A stretch of 64,000 nt of DNA from JAHRVQ01 sp051278195 (GCA_051278195.1 JBNMQM010000016.1:1-64000); one strand, 5' to 3'; positions 8,770-19,080 are shown, numbered from the stretch's first letter. Program-made: numbers and translations. Notes: a model not told the origin generated them from the sequence alone.

Positions 8770-9101
8770 ACTAATTCAATGCCTGTATATTTAATTCGCG
8801 ATAGCGGATCTTGGCGACTGCGGCGAATTTCCCTGACGAGACGGGCCGCCGCATCAGCCACGCAGATATGGAGCCCTGAATTGAACATGACGAGTTGCAC
8901 CTTTTGGCCGTTCTTCAGTGCAGCTTTAATATCGCAGCGATAGCGCACTTGCTGAGTCGTATTCGATATGTCTTCGCCAAGTAAAATTTTCAAACTACTC
9001 AACCGTGCCTCCACCGACGTCAGTTGAAGCTGCAAAATTCGATCAATACGCGCATGGCACTCGGCATCGATTTCAATATTTGAAATAATTTGTGGGGTCA
9101 T
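8766..9101 (-). CDS. HPF/RaiA-family ribosome-associated protein
   Basis: 111 residues from the ATG at 9101 (MTPQIISNIEID...). A longer frame to 9227 adds a cysteine/arginine-rich stretch unlike any protein and is discarded. The beta-alpha-beta pattern resembles the S30AE domain of hibernation-promoting factors: helix ECHARIDRILQLQLTSVEARL, strand RYRCDIKAALKNGQKVQLVM, helix ICVADAAARLVREIRRSRQD. Such proteins bind the 30S decoding centre under stress. It lacks the long-HPF C-terminal domain. Identification rests on pattern rather than a strict motif. Confidence 0.6.
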   Translation of the reverse strand: MTPQIISNIEIDAECHARIDRILQLQLTSVEARLSSLKILLGEDISNTTQQVRYRCDIKAALKNGQKVQLVMFNSGLHICVADAAARLVREIRRSRQDPLSRIKYTGIELV

Positions 9102-9291
9102 ACCCGGATCTCTATTCAACAACCCAGATACGTTACCAGCAGACAAGTTACCAACAAGCAGCTTAAAGCGAAAACAAAAACAGCCAAAACCGATGCATCG
9201 ATAAAACTGAACCCTCCGATGACACATATCTGATGGAGCTGTAGGCGTTTAGTCAACAAACTTAGACTTTAATCTTAACCGGAAATCATTC

Positions 9292-10005
9292 ATGCCTTTT
9301 GAAGCGCTACTTAACTCAGCTCAGGGTAAAACTGCACTAACAGGTGCTCTAAGCGGCGCAGCTGGCGGAGCACTGGTCAGCGCACTAACGGGCAATAAAT
9401 CCGCAAAGAAACTGCTAAAAGCAGGCGGGTTAATTGCTGTTGGTGGTATCGCGATGAAAGCATGGCAAGTCTATAGCGGTAGAGATGCGGACCCTTCAAT
9501 AGCGCCTGCTGCGGCACCAACTGCGGCTGCGGCACCAACTGCGGCTGCGGCACCAGCTGCTGCGGCGTTGCCCGTAGCTGCAGCGGCACCGTTGGCTGCC
9601 GCAATTCCTGTGGCTGCAATAGCACCGCAAGTTAACCTTACCGCGCAACCCTCTGCAGACGAACTACTGCTGATTCTGAGATCGATGATTTCAGCTGCAC
9701 ATGCAGACGGACACTTGAGCGACCAAGAACAACAAGAGATCTGGAGCAAGAGCGTCGAGCTTGGGCTCCCGGCCAACGAATTAGCCGTAGTTTCAGAAGC
9801 TCTACACCAGCCATTGAACTCCACTCAGATTGCCGCATTAGCAACAACTCTAGAAGCAAAAATAGAAGTTTTCACGGCGGCGGCCATCGTCATTGACGAC
9901 ACTTGCAGCGCTGGGCAAAACTATCTAAACGACCTTGGTACGCAGCTCGATTTACCTAAGGGTCTAATCAGCGCGTTAAAATTACAGGCTTCGGCCGCGG
10001 CATAA
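9292..10005 (+). CDS. DUF533 (YebE-like, TerB-type) protein
   Basis: 237 residues. The N-terminal third has Gly/Ala-rich hydrophobic stretches (GALSGAAGGALVSALTG, KAGGLIAVGGIAMKAWQVYS), probably membrane-associating. Then comes a low-complexity linker (about residues 67-112) of repeated APTAAA/APAAAA units. The C-terminal half is a TerB-like helical domain typical of DUF533: LLILRSMISAAHADGHLSDQ, EIWSKSVELGL, KIEVFTAAAIVIDDTCSAGQ, FLxxLG-type NYLNDLGTQLDLP. E. coli YebE is an inner-membrane protein linked to envelope stress; function here is unknown. Confidence 0.8.
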   Translation: MPFEALLNSAQGKTALTGALSGAAGGALVSALTGNKSAKKLLKAGGLIAVGGIAMKAWQVYSGRDADPSIAPAAAPTAAAAPTAAAAPAAAALPVAAAAPLAAAIPVAAIAPQVNLTAQPSADELLLILRSMISAAHADGHLSDQEQQEIWSKSVELGLPANELAVVSEALHQPLNSTQIAALATTLEAKIEVFTAAAIVIDDTCSAGQNYLNDLGTQLDLPKGLISALKLQASAAA

Positions 10006-10069
10006 TTCTGCATCAACACAGGAACTGTGGTATTACTGACGGTCATATATTCAGGCTACCTCAGCTCCT

Positions 10070-11842
10070 GTGGACCCCCAAAAAACCCTAAAACAAGTCT
10101 TTGGCTTCGATACCTTTCGCGAACCTCAACAAGAGGTGATCGAAACCATCACCGCCGGCGCCGATTGTCTGGTCATCATGCCAACCGGTGGCGGTAAGTC
10201 ACTGTGTTATCAATTGCCCGCGTTACTCCTTGACGGCACCGCAATCATTATTTCACCATTGATTGCACTCATGCGAGATCAAGTGAGGGCCGCTCAAGAA
10301 CTCGGTATTGCGGCCGCCTATCTAAACTCTACTCAGACGCCCCAAGAGCAGCGCGAAATCATTGATCAGCTCAGAAGAGGCGCAATCAAACTGTTGTACC
10401 TTGCGCCAGAACGCCTCAAGCACAGTGGTACCAAGCAACTGCTGACTGAAGTCAATATCAGTTTTGCCGCAATAGATGAGGCTCATTGTGTGTCGCAGTG
10501 GGGTCATGACTTTCGCCCCGACTATCTAACGCTCGAGTGTTTCAAGCAAGATTTCCAAATACCAGTAATGGCGCTCACGGCGACGGCGAACGATCTCACC
10601 AGAAATGAAATAGCCGAGAGGCTGCGCCTAGAGAACGAACGTCGGTTTATCCAGGGCTTCGATCGGCCTAATATCTTTTATCAAATCACGCTCAAGGACA
10701 ATCCACGTCGCCAGCTAAAAGCATTTCTTCAAAACCGAGAAGAGCAGTGCGGCATCATTTATTGCCTGTCCCGAAAGAAAACAGAGCAAACTGCCGACTG
10801 GCTCTGCAGCCAAGGATTTAGCGCCCTGCCCTATCACGCTGGTCTTGATGCCTCAAAACGAGGTGATCACCAGGATCAGTTTCTAAAATCCGAATGCCGG
10901 ATCATTGTTGCCACCATCGCTTTTGGTATGGGAATCGACAAGCCAGATGTACGCTACGTCGTACACTTAGATTTACCCAAGAGCATCGAATCCTACTATC
11001 AAGAAACCGGGCGGGCGGGCCGAGACGGTGCGGCGGCGGATGCCTATCTCTTATATGGGCTGCAGGACGTTGTGTTGTTAAAACAAATGGTGAGTCAAAA
11101 CGACGAGCGGCAAAATCGAATCGAACAACACAAGTTAGACACTATGCTGGCGTTTTGCGAAACCACCAGCTGCCGACGCAAGTCACTTTTACAGTATTTT
11201 GGCGAGCAAATTGCCAACTGCGGACACTGCGATACTTGTTTGACACCGCCGGAAACATTCGATGGGACTGAGTCTGCCCAGAAAGCACTGTCGACCATTC
11301 ACAAAACAGGCCAAAGATTCGGCGCAAACTACATTATTGACGTTCTCACGGGCGTAGAGTCCGAGCGCATACAATCCTTCGATCACCACAACCTCAGCGT
11401 GTTCGGCATTGGCAAGGAACATACCTATGACGAATGGCGCGGCATTGTACGGCAACTGGTCGTGCGCGGTTTGGTCAGAGTAGACGTCGAAGGCTTCAAT
11501 GGACTGCACCTGACTGAACTTTGCAGACCCGTTCTAAAAGGTGAGCAAAAGCTACTATTGCAGAAACTGACCCGAAAAATATCCCCTGCTAAGGTACGCA
11601 GCAAACCCGAAGCATTTGACTTAGATTACGATGAACTGTTGTACGAGCAACTCCGCGAATGGAGAATGGCAACAGCAAAACAAAAAGGCTTACCACCCTA
11701 CACGATCCTCCACGACTCAACACTCAAGGAAATCGCTGCAACGAAACCAGAGTCGATTGAAGCCTTGCTTGGTATCAGCGGAATAGGAGCAGCCAAATTG
11801 GATCAGTACGGCTCAGCGCTGATCGACCTCATAAACCCCTGA
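10070..11842 (+). CDS. recQ: ATP-dependent DNA helicase RecQ
   Basis: 590 residues, close to E. coli RecQ (about 609). Start is a GTG at 10070 (VDPQKTLKQVFGFDTFREPQ). Walker A MPTGGGKS has its lysine at residue 43. The DEAH box is IDEAHCVSQWGHDFRPDY, and motif VI is QETGRAGRDG. The RQC zinc site has its four cysteines in CETTSCRRK and NCGHCDTC, followed by a winged helix. An HRDC domain closes the protein (LYEQLREWRMATAKQKGLPP to GISGIGAAKLDQYG). A 3'-5' helicase for recombination and fork repair. Transcribed alone, 42 bp before the histidine kinase gene. Confidence 0.95.
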   Translation: MDPQKTLKQVFGFDTFREPQQEVIETITAGADCLVIMPTGGGKSLCYQLPALLLDGTAIIISPLIALMRDQVRAAQELGIAAAYLNSTQTPQEQREIIDQLRRGAIKLLYLAPERLKHSGTKQLLTEVNISFAAIDEAHCVSQWGHDFRPDYLTLECFKQDFQIPVMALTATANDLTRNEIAERLRLENERRFIQGFDRPNIFYQITLKDNPRRQLKAFLQNREEQCGIIYCLSRKKTEQTADWLCSQGFSALPYHAGLDASKRGDHQDQFLKSECRIIVATIAFGMGIDKPDVRYVVHLDLPKSIESYYQETGRAGRDGAAADAYLLYGLQDVVLLKQMVSQNDERQNRIEQHKLDTMLAFCETTSCRRKSLLQYFGEQIANCGHCDTCLTPPETFDGTESAQKALSTIHKTGQRFGANYIIDVLTGVESERIQSFDHHNLSVFGIGKEHTYDEWRGIVRQLVVRGLVRVDVEGFNGLHLTELCRPVLKGEQKLLLQKLTRKISPAKVRSKPEAFDLDYDELLYEQLREWRMATAKQKGLPPYTILHDSTLKEIAATKPESIEALLGISGIGAAKLDQYGSALIDLINP

Positions 11843-11884
11843 ATTTGCTTTTTACGCCACTGTCTCTAGCCTATACTCATTTTT

Positions 11885-14248
11885 ATGCTTTCAATAACAC
11901 TCTACGCCCTAGGCCTACTATGTCGACTTGGAGCGCTCTATCTTGCCATAAGAATCGTCAGGCTTAGGTTCTCCTGGCGTTTTTTTGTGGTGATGTTTGG
12001 GATTGCCTGGCTTTCCGTCCGACCCATCTTTCAGTTCTTTTTTGCCGAATCGAGCGAATATATATCTGAGCTGCCCCAATCCTCCGTGTTTTTCAATGCC
12101 AGCCTCCTGGCGCTTTTCGTGATTTACCAGCTGTACGCAATTCTTGTCGATAACGAACGATATGCCAAAAAAGAAACTGACGAGTCAAATAGATTTGGTC
12201 GACGCCAATCTATCTTGCTATCACTCGCCAAACTAAGAAGCCCAGACTTGACAACGGCTCTGGCTGCTTTGGTAAAAGCGAATGCAGAAGAACTCGACAC
12301 GCCACGTTTGAGCGTGTGGATTTTCAATGAGGACAGGAACGCGATCACCTCATTAATTATTTTGGATCAGGGCATTGTTAAGACTGCTCCAGAAGAACTC
12401 TTAGCAGTCGACTATCCTTCCTACTTTGCGGGTATAGAAGATGGCGGCTTGGTTGTTGCCGACAACGCTCGTCACCACTCTGCAACCTTTGAATTCACAG
12501 AAACCTACCTGAAGCCAAACAATATCTATTCAATGCTTGATGTGCCGATTTGGGCGGAAGGGGAGCTGATTGGCGTGATCTGCCACGAACAAACCAGAGC
12601 GCCACGACATTGGACCGTAGAGGATCAGGACTTTGGCCATTCGATAGCTGACCTCTGTGCAATTGCGATAACCACGGATAACAAACGGCAAATGGAAGAA
12701 AGACTCCGGAACAGCGATCGCTATTTGTCGGACGCACAAAACGTCGGCCAATTTGGTAGTTTTCGGTGGGACTTAGCAAATCAGGAAAGTTTCTGGTCTG
12801 GTGAGGTCATCCACCAGCTCGGTTTTCACGATGGCGAACAGCCTTCTTTCAACTCAATCAGAATTCGCATCGAAGATGAATATGTGGAGATGTACGAAGG
12901 TCTTATTCAGCAAGCTGCGAATAAAGAAACGCCATTAAGAGTGAGGGTTAAAAGCAAAGCCGAATACGGTGGCGATTTTTTCGAGATCCGCGCAGCTTAT
13001 AAAAGCGATGATCAATCGCCGGATGGTTGCTTCGAGGGTACCGTGCAGAATATTACAGACCGGGTAGCCGTTGAACATGGAACCCAACGACTCGAAGAAC
13101 AGCTCATTCAGTCACAAAAAATGGAGAGTATTGGCACACTAGCGGGCGGCATCGCGCACGACTTCAATAATATTCTGACACCCATTCTGGGTTATACAGA
13201 CATTGCATTATCCCAGCTAGAGCCGGGCTCACCGATTAAAGAAACCCTACAAGAAGTTATCCATGGCAGCCTTCGAGCGCAGGATTTGGTGAAACAGATT
13301 CTGGTCTTTAGTCGCCGTTGGGACGAAAAGAAAGTGCCGCTGGACTTGCAGGAGACGCTTGAGAGTGTCCTAAGGCTGGTTCGCCCCACGCTGCCCGCCA
13401 CAATTCAAATAGAGATAGAAATTGTACCTGGCTACAAGATGGTAGAAGCAGATTCGACCCAAATGGTGCAAGTCCTGATTAATTTATCCACGAATGCCTG
13501 GCATGCGATGGAGTCTTCCGGAGGCAAGCTCACCTTGAAGCTGATGCCAGCGACCCGGAATGGCAGGGACATGGTCGCACTTGAAGTGACTGACACTGGA
13601 GTGGGCATCGAAACTGAGGCACTGAACCGAATTTTTGACCCTTTCTTCACCACAAAGGATGTTGGCAAAGGCACCGGACTAGGCCTTTCAGTGGTTCATG
13701 GCATCATCACCAAATTGGGTGGCGAGATCAGAGTCACCAGCCGGCCAGGCAATACTCGCTTCACGATTTTTCTTGCCGCTACTGACCCGACACCAGGCTT
13801 AGTCGGGCCAGGGAACGAGAACAATAAAGAAGACCGGGGGAAAGAGGTGGATACGACACGGTCTAAATCTCGGTCTATACTCTTAGTAGATGATGATGTT
13901 ACGGTCGCTCAAACCTTGGAATCGATGTTGACGAGCCTTGGCTATCGGACAGATGTCTATCAAAATAGTGTTGAAGCACTAGAGAGTTTTAAACGAGGTG
14001 AACAACACTATGATTTGTTGGTCACAGACCTAACTATGCCCGGCATGTCTGGCATAGAACTCATCCAAAAAATTCGCGAACATGCACCACAATTACCTGT
14101 TTTAGTCGTGAGCGGCTATGCAGAAGATCACGTTAACGAGCAACTTATCGGACTTGGTCGTTGCCGTATTGTCAGCAAACCGATAATGAAAGCTGATTTA
14201 GCAATCGCCATCAAAAGGGAACTTACCGATGCTCATCCTCGTCATTGA
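11885..14248 (+). CDS. Membrane-anchored hybrid sensor histidine kinase (GAF-PAS-HisKA-HATPase-REC)
   Basis: 787 residues. About three transmembrane helices occupy residues 1-90. A GAF domain covers about 115-270 (LSVWIFNED, LDVPIWAEGELIGVICHEQT), then a PAS fold (VGQFGSFRWDLANQESFWSG). The H-box GGIAHDFNNILTP puts the phosphoacceptor at His425, in the HWE-free, FixL/RpfC-like class. N and G boxes are intact (LINLSTNAWHAM, DTGVGIETE, GKGTGLGLSVVHG). The C-terminal receiver has its phospho-Asp at 715 (VTDLTMPG). The signal is unknown. Its 3' end overlaps the start of a stand-alone response regulator by 20 bp, so the pair is surely co-translated and probably forms a phosphorelay. Confidence 0.9.
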   Translation: MLSITLYALGLLCRLGALYLAIRIVRLRFSWRFFVVMFGIAWLSVRPIFQFFFAESSEYISELPQSSVFFNASLLALFVIYQLYAILVDNERYAKKETDESNRFGRRQSILLSLAKLRSPDLTTALAALVKANAEELDTPRLSVWIFNEDRNAITSLIILDQGIVKTAPEELLAVDYPSYFAGIEDGGLVVADNARHHSATFEFTETYLKPNNIYSMLDVPIWAEGELIGVICHEQTRAPRHWTVEDQDFGHSIADLCAIAITTDNKRQMEERLRNSDRYLSDAQNVGQFGSFRWDLANQESFWSGEVIHQLGFHDGEQPSFNSIRIRIEDEYVEMYEGLIQQAANKETPLRVRVKSKAEYGGDFFEIRAAYKSDDQSPDGCFEGTVQNITDRVAVEHGTQRLEEQLIQSQKMESIGTLAGGIAHDFNNILTPILGYTDIALSQLEPGSPIKETLQEVIHGSLRAQDLVKQILVFSRRWDEKKVPLDLQETLESVLRLVRPTLPATIQIEIEIVPGYKMVEADSTQMVQVLINLSTNAWHAMESSGGKLTLKLMPATRNGRDMVALEVTDTGVGIETEALNRIFDPFFTTKDVGKGTGLGLSVVHGIITKLGGEIRVTSRPGNTRFTIFLAATDPTPGLVGPGNENNKEDRGKEVDTTRSKSRSILLVDDDVTVAQTLESMLTSLGYRTDVYQNSVEALESFKRGEQHYDLLVTDLTMPGMSGIELIQKIREHAPQLPVLVVSGYAEDHVNEQLIGLGRCRIVSKPIMKADLAIAIKRELTDAHPRH

Positions 14249-14597
14249 TGATGAAAAAGAAATTTTACAGTTGATCACCACCATGCTGACATCAGAAGGC
14301 TATGAGGTGGTTGCCGCAGAAGATGGGCAACGAGGTCTAGAGCTGTTGCAGGATTTTGATGATATTGAAATTGTCATTACCGATCTCATTATGCCCAATA
14401 AAGAGGGCATCGAGACCATCATGGACATGCACAAAATACGCCCGGATCTGAAAGTTCTCGCCATGTCCGGCGGCGGTCGAGGCGGCATTTCTACCTACTT
14501 GTCTACCGCCAAAAATATTGGTGCCGGCGCAACACTCGCCAAACCGTTCCGCAAGCAAGAGTTACTCGATGCGGTCTCAGGGCTCATTAACAGTTAG
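14229..14597 (+). CDS. Single-domain response regulator (REC only)
   Basis: 122 residues forming only a receiver domain: acidic pocket VIDDEKE, phosphorylation site Asp52 in VITDLIMPNKEG, Thr/Ser switch in LAMSGGG and the conserved lysine in LAKPF. No output domain, so it acts by protein contact or as a relay/phosphate sink. It starts inside the last 20 bp of the hybrid kinase gene, marking it as that kinase's partner. The stop overlaps the RND permease stop by 4 bp (14594-14597), convergent. Confidence 0.92.
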   Translation: MLILVIDDEKEILQLITTMLTSEGYEVVAAEDGQRGLELLQDFDDIEIVITDLIMPNKEGIETIMDMHKIRPDLKVLAMSGGGRGGISTYLSTAKNIGAGATLAKPFRKQELLDAVSGLINS

Positions 14598-17500
14598 GCT
14601 GGCTGCGCCTTGCTGTCTCGGCCACGTTCCCGCCAATTGTGAAAATCTTCTAGAATCAAATAGCCAGAAGGCACAACAAATAACGTCACAAGTGTTGCAA
14701 ACAAGACTCCAAAAGCTAACGATATCGCCATGGGGACAAGGAATTGCGCCTGCACACTTTGATTGAACATCAAAGGCATTAAACCAACGAAAGTCGTCAT
14801 CGACGTCAATACGATTGGCCGACAGCGTGAAATCGCCGATTCTAACACCGCATTGTGAAGAGATTGACCCTCGATGCGACGTCTATTGACGTTGTGAACC
14901 AACACCAGCGAACTGTTCACCACAACACCCGATGCAGCAATAACACCCATCACCGATGGCATTGCGAGCCCTGCTACCAGGTCAAAAGTTTTCATGATCT
15001 GATGCCCCCATATTGCGCCTAACATGGCGAAGGGAATCACACTCATAATAATCAGCGGTTGCATGTAAGACTGCAACGGAATCGCTAATAACGCATAGAT
15101 CACAAACAAAGAGATGAAAAATAGCGGAATTAGACCCGCCGTTGTTTCATTCTGTTCAGCCTGCTCGCCTTCCAAGCTGTATTTAACGCGAGGATAGTCC
15201 GCCAGGATCTTCTGAATTTCGCCAGCGTTAAGTGCACCCAGTACCTCATTCGCCGTAATCTGTGTTCGGTCTACATCGGCAATAACATTAACAACGCGCT
15301 GCCGATCCGCTCGTTTAATCGAAGCAAAACCACGCCCAAGATCAGCGACCGCAACCGCTTCAAACGGCACCTCAGAACCATCGACGGTGCGAATACGCAT
15401 GTCATCCAGAGTACTCAAAGATTGACGCTCTGCCTCAGGATAACGAACCATGACTCTCACATCATCCCGACCTCGTTGAATGCGCTGCGCCTCCTCACCA
15501 TAGAATGCCTGACGAACTTGCTGCGCCAGATTGGCAAGGGTCAAACCCAGAGCTTCACCGCCAGGCGATATATTCAACTGCAACTCCTGTTTGCCGGACC
15601 GAAAGCTATCGGTGATATCAATCACGCCGGGATATTCGGCGAGCCTATGACGTAGCTTTTCTGCGACCACGCGCAAGTCGTCAACATTGTCGCCTTCAAG
15701 TTGGATATCAATCGCATTACCCACACTAAACAAGGTGGTATTAATCTTTAGCTCCACAGCATCGGGTATCTGGCCAGCTAGTTCGCGCCAACGATTGGCG
15801 ACCATGCGAGTATCGATGTCTCGACTCTCGCTAGACACAAGCTGCAGCGTAACCTCACCGAGATGCCCACCACTGCTCGCAGCTAAACCACCCCCAGACC
15901 CAGGGGGACCGCTAGAGCTACTTGAACTAGGATGATTACCAACGGCTGAAAGGATGTGTGTAACCGGCGGAGCATCTGGAAATTCAACCGCAAGCTCTAA
16001 GGCAAGTTGCTGTGCTGAACGCTCCAATTTTAAAACCGCTTCATTAGTAATCGAAGCAGAGGTTCCCAACGGCATTGTCAGTTGCGCAATAGCCTGATCA
16101 GACTCGAGGGGTGGAAATTGCGAAAACGGCAGACGTCCGCTTGCCACAATCCCAAGACCGGACAAAAATGCCGCCAGCGCAATGGCAACCGTCACATATC
16201 GAACGTTGGTGGCTCGAATCACAAAGCGGCGAAAGTTTACATTAATGAGCGTTTCCACTTTGTTCGAGAAGGCTTTTTGAAAGCTAATCAGCCGGTGCGA
16301 TATCACCTGCGCAATACCAACTTTATATAGGAAATAGGCAATCACGAGCGCCACGCAGGCCAGATTAATGAAGCTGGCAAGACCCCAGGCAATTTGCGAA
16401 ATGATAATTGCCATGATCGGAATCATCATCAGACCCACTTCACCCACTTCAGACTCTACTGACTGATGACCCAGGTGAGATGGCAGTATAAATTGCGATT
16501 CGATCAGAGAAAAAATAAGACAGCAGATGACAACGGTCGCGATTACACCAAAAATTTCTCCCATCGTGCCCGGCCCAAGCATAAGCGGCATAAAAGCCGT
16601 AATCGTCGTCAGCACACCAAACACGACGGGAACAGACACCTGCTGGGTGCCTTTAATGGCACCCTCTAACAAATCACCATGTTCAAGTTGGTTGGCATAA
16701 ACGTTTTCACCGACGACAACTGCATCGTCAACAAGAATACCCAGCACTAAAATAAAACCAAACAAAGAGACAGCATCGATGGATAACCCAATCAACGAAG
16801 CTAGTGCTAAGGCGCCCAAAAAAGCGACCGGCACACCGGCACTGACCCAGAAGGCAAGGCGTGGCCTTAGGAACAGCGCCAACAGCAGCAGCACCATTAA
16901 GAAACCAGACCTGGCACTGCTCAGTAACGTGTCCAGACGATCGCGAAGTATCTTTGAACCATCATTCCAAATGGTAAGTTTGACGCCCTCCGGCATACTT
17001 TCAGGCGCGCGAGCTAAATAGGCTCGTACCGTTTTGGTGATTTCTATAATGTCCTGATCGCCGACCCTAGAGACTCGAATCAATGCCGCGGGTTTACCAT
17101 CAAAGCGCAACAGCTGATCAGTATCCTCAAAACCATCCACGACAGTCGCAACATCTTTAACCTTTAGTCGAGTGCCATCTGGCCGAGTAAACAGCACCAG
17201 TTCTTCAAACTGATCGCCCCAATACGCCTGCCCTTTAGTGCGCAGTAAAATCTCACCGCCATCGGTTTTAATCGAACCACCAGGCAAATCCAATGAACGA
17301 AGTCTCACTGCCTTTGCGACCTGGTCAAAACTGAGGCTGTACTGACGCAACGCAGACTCGGACACCTCGATCGATACCTCGTAGGGCCGGGTGTTCTTTA
17401 GCTCCACTTGGGTAACATTTGGTAAAGCCGCAATGTCGTCACGCACTCGCTGACCAAGAATTTTCAAAGTGCGTTCGTCTTCTGGTCCAGTGATCGCAAT

Positions 17501-17917
17501 ATCCAATACAGAGCGAACATCTGACAATAAATTTACGATGGGTTTTTCCGTTTCTGCAGGAAACGTATCAATGGCATCGACCCGGCTCTTTACATCATCC
17601 AACACCTTAGATTCATCGGCGTTTTCAAATACTTCAATTTGCACACTACACATGCCTTCGTTGGCCGTTGAACGAATCAGCTCAATACCTATGATACCTT
17701 CTAGCTCCTCCTCAATCCGAATACACACGCCCTGCTCGACTTCTTCTGGTGCAGCACCGAGATAAGGGACTGTGATCGTAATGATCGGGACAATGATGTC
17801 CGGGAATGATTTCTGTGGTATTTGGGTAACGGCAGCCAGGCCGGACATAATGATCAACAGCATCAGCAAGTTCGCTGCTATATGGTTATTGGCAAACCAC
17901 TTAATGATTGGTTTCAT
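14594..17917 (-). CDS. RND-family efflux permease (AcrB/MdtB-like)
   Basis: 1107 residues, slightly longer than the usual 1020-1050. Twelve transmembrane segments and two large periplasmic loops are evident. The TM4 proton-relay pair is in LGILVDDAVVVGENVY, and the N-terminal pattern IKWFANNHIAANLLMLLII with PQKSFPDI and APEEVEQGVC fits the heavy/hydrophobe-efflux-like clade near proteobacterial MdtBC/VmeD types. A low-complexity Ser/Gly insert (SSSSSSGPPGSGGGL) lies in the second porter loop and helps explain the extra length. Downstream of its adaptor with an ATGA overlap. No outer-membrane factor gene is present here, so it must use a TolC-type channel encoded elsewhere. Confidence 0.93.
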   Translation of the reverse strand: MKPIIKWFANNHIAANLLMLLIIMSGLAAVTQIPQKSFPDIIVPIITITVPYLGAAPEEVEQGVCIRIEEELEGIIGIELIRSTANEGMCSVQIEVFENADESKVLDDVKSRVDAIDTFPAETEKPIVNLLSDVRSVLDIAITGPEDERTLKILGQRVRDDIAALPNVTQVELKNTRPYEVSIEVSESALRQYSLSFDQVAKAVRLRSLDLPGGSIKTDGGEILLRTKGQAYWGDQFEELVLFTRPDGTRLKVKDVATVVDGFEDTDQLLRFDGKPAALIRVSRVGDQDIIEITKTVRAYLARAPESMPEGVKLTIWNDGSKILRDRLDTLLSSARSGFLMVLLLLALFLRPRLAFWVSAGVPVAFLGALALASLIGLSIDAVSLFGFILVLGILVDDAVVVGENVYANQLEHGDLLEGAIKGTQQVSVPVVFGVLTTITAFMPLMLGPGTMGEIFGVIATVVICCLIFSLIESQFILPSHLGHQSVESEVGEVGLMMIPIMAIIISQIAWGLASFINLACVALVIAYFLYKVGIAQVISHRLISFQKAFSNKVETLINVNFRRFVIRATNVRYVTVAIALAAFLSGLGIVASGRLPFSQFPPLESDQAIAQLTMPLGTSASITNEAVLKLERSAQQLALELAVEFPDAPPVTHILSAVGNHPSSSSSSGPPGSGGGLAASSGGHLGEVTLQLVSSESRDIDTRMVANRWRELAGQIPDAVELKINTTLFSVGNAIDIQLEGDNVDDLRVVAEKLRHRLAEYPGVIDITDSFRSGKQELQLNISPGGEALGLTLANLAQQVRQAFYGEEAQRIQRGRDDVRVMVRYPEAERQSLSTLDDMRIRTVDGSEVPFEAVAVADLGRGFASIKRADRQRVVNVIADVDRTQITANEVLGALNAGEIQKILADYPRVKYSLEGEQAEQNETTAGLIPLFFISLFVIYALLAIPLQSYMQPLIIMSVIPFAMLGAIWGHQIMKTFDLVAGLAMPSVMGVIAASGVVVNSSLVLVHNVNRRRIEGQSLHNAVLESAISRCRPIVLTSMTTFVGLMPLMFNQSVQAQFLVPMAISLAFGVLFATLVTLFVVPSGYLILEDFHNWRERGRDSKAQPA

Positions 17918-19080
17918 CTTGCAGCCACCTCATTGCCAGGGTTTGGCACCCTGACCCGCATACCTTCCACGACGACATCGAGCGGCGAGATACACACCCT
18001 TTCGCCAACTCTCAAACCCCCTTGGATGTAAATTTGGTCATCCGCTTCACGCAGCACCACCACGTCACGAAACTGCAAGCGATTCTCTGCATCCACAACA
18101 TAGACGCGCGAGTCCCCGCGCAAAGCGATTCGGGGTAACACCACCACATCATCAAAACTCTGCCCTTGTATTTCTGCACCGACAAAAAGCCCAATAGAGA
18201 GCGGCGGTTTATCTCCGTCTGTTTCGTAGGGCGACAAGACTCTTGCGACAACATTGATCATGCGTGTCCGGGGATCAATTTCACCTTCGGTTCGCACGAC
18301 CTCACCGATCCACTCGTAACGATCACCGCCAAATTTTGCATTGAGTTTGACTAATGCAAGGTTTGTTGAGTGAACGAGCGTATTGCCAGCCAGCGGTACG
18401 TCGACAAACTCCAACTCCTTATCTTTGATCGGCAAGCGCACCTCAACATAGTCGGTAGCATAAATAGTCGCGACTGGATTACCACGATTCACAAACTGCC
18501 CAACATCTACCCGCTTTGATCTAACACGACCATCGTAAGGTGCAACCAGATCCGTCCGCTCCAGATCTCTTACCGCTTTTGCTAGTAGTGCTCTGGCTTC
18601 TTGCAAAGTGGCTTCCGTGACTCGAAGGCGGTTCAATGCATCGTCAGTTGCAGAATCAGAGGCGAGTTTCTTTTCCGCCAGATCAACCTGTCGAGAATTC
18701 GTCTTACGGGCGTTCGTCACTTCACTATCCGACCGAGCCAAATTTGCCTTTGCCTGCTCAAGCGCCAACTCATAATCCAGCCGCTCAACGCTCACCAAGA
18801 CCTCACCTTTCTTAAAGAAACCGCCTGATACCATGGCAGAAGATACCCCCATGACACGTCCAGATATCTCCGGTGTCAGTTCAGTCTCGGTACGGGGCGC
18901 AACAGTCCCATGAGTGCTTGCCGTCATCAGCACAGTCTCAGGTGTGACAGAAAGAACCCGAACCAATGGTGCAAGAGGCACTACCGGCTTGGGATCTAAC
19001 GTAGGCCCAGTCTTTACCAACATCACCATGTTGGCGATACCAAACAACACGATCGCTGCAGCAATGAGCAGTTGTTTCAC
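17914..19080 (-). CDS. RND efflux periplasmic adaptor (membrane fusion protein)
   Basis: 388 residues. An N-terminal membrane anchor (LLIAAAIVLFGIANMVMLV) is followed by the split lipoyl/hairpin/beta-barrel order of AcrA-type adaptors: TEISGRV-like segment TELTPEISGRVMGVS, a coiled-coil hairpin (LALEQAKANLARSDSEV... TLQEARALLAKAVRDLERTD), then the second lipoyl half LVAPYDGRVRSKRVDVGQFV. It bridges the RND pump and an outer-membrane channel. Overlaps both neighbours by 4 bp (ATGA), so tetR-adaptor-permease form one coupled operon. Confidence 0.93.
   Translation of the reverse strand: MKQLLIAAAIVLFGIANMVMLVKTGPTLDPKPVVPLAPLVRVLSVTPETVLMTASTHGTVAPRTETELTPEISGRVMGVSSAMVSGGFFKKGEVLVSVERLDYELALEQAKANLARSDSEVTNARKTNSRQVDLAEKKLASDSATDDALNRLRVTEATLQEARALLAKAVRDLERTDLVAPYDGRVRSKRVDVGQFVNRGNPVATIYATDYVEVRLPIKDKELEFVDVPLAGNTLVHSTNLALVKLNAKFGGDRYEWIGEVVRTEGEIDPRTRMINVVARVLSPYETDGDKPPLSIGLFVGAEIQGQSFDDVVVLPRIALRGDSRVYVVDAENRLQFRDVVVLREADDQIYIQGGLRVGERVCISPLDVVVEGMRVRVPNPGNEVAAR

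Noticed and set aside
8766..9227. N-terminal extension of the HPF-like protein to 9227
   Set aside because: Cys/Arg/Phe-rich and non-homologous; the ATG at 9101 starts at the domain boundary.
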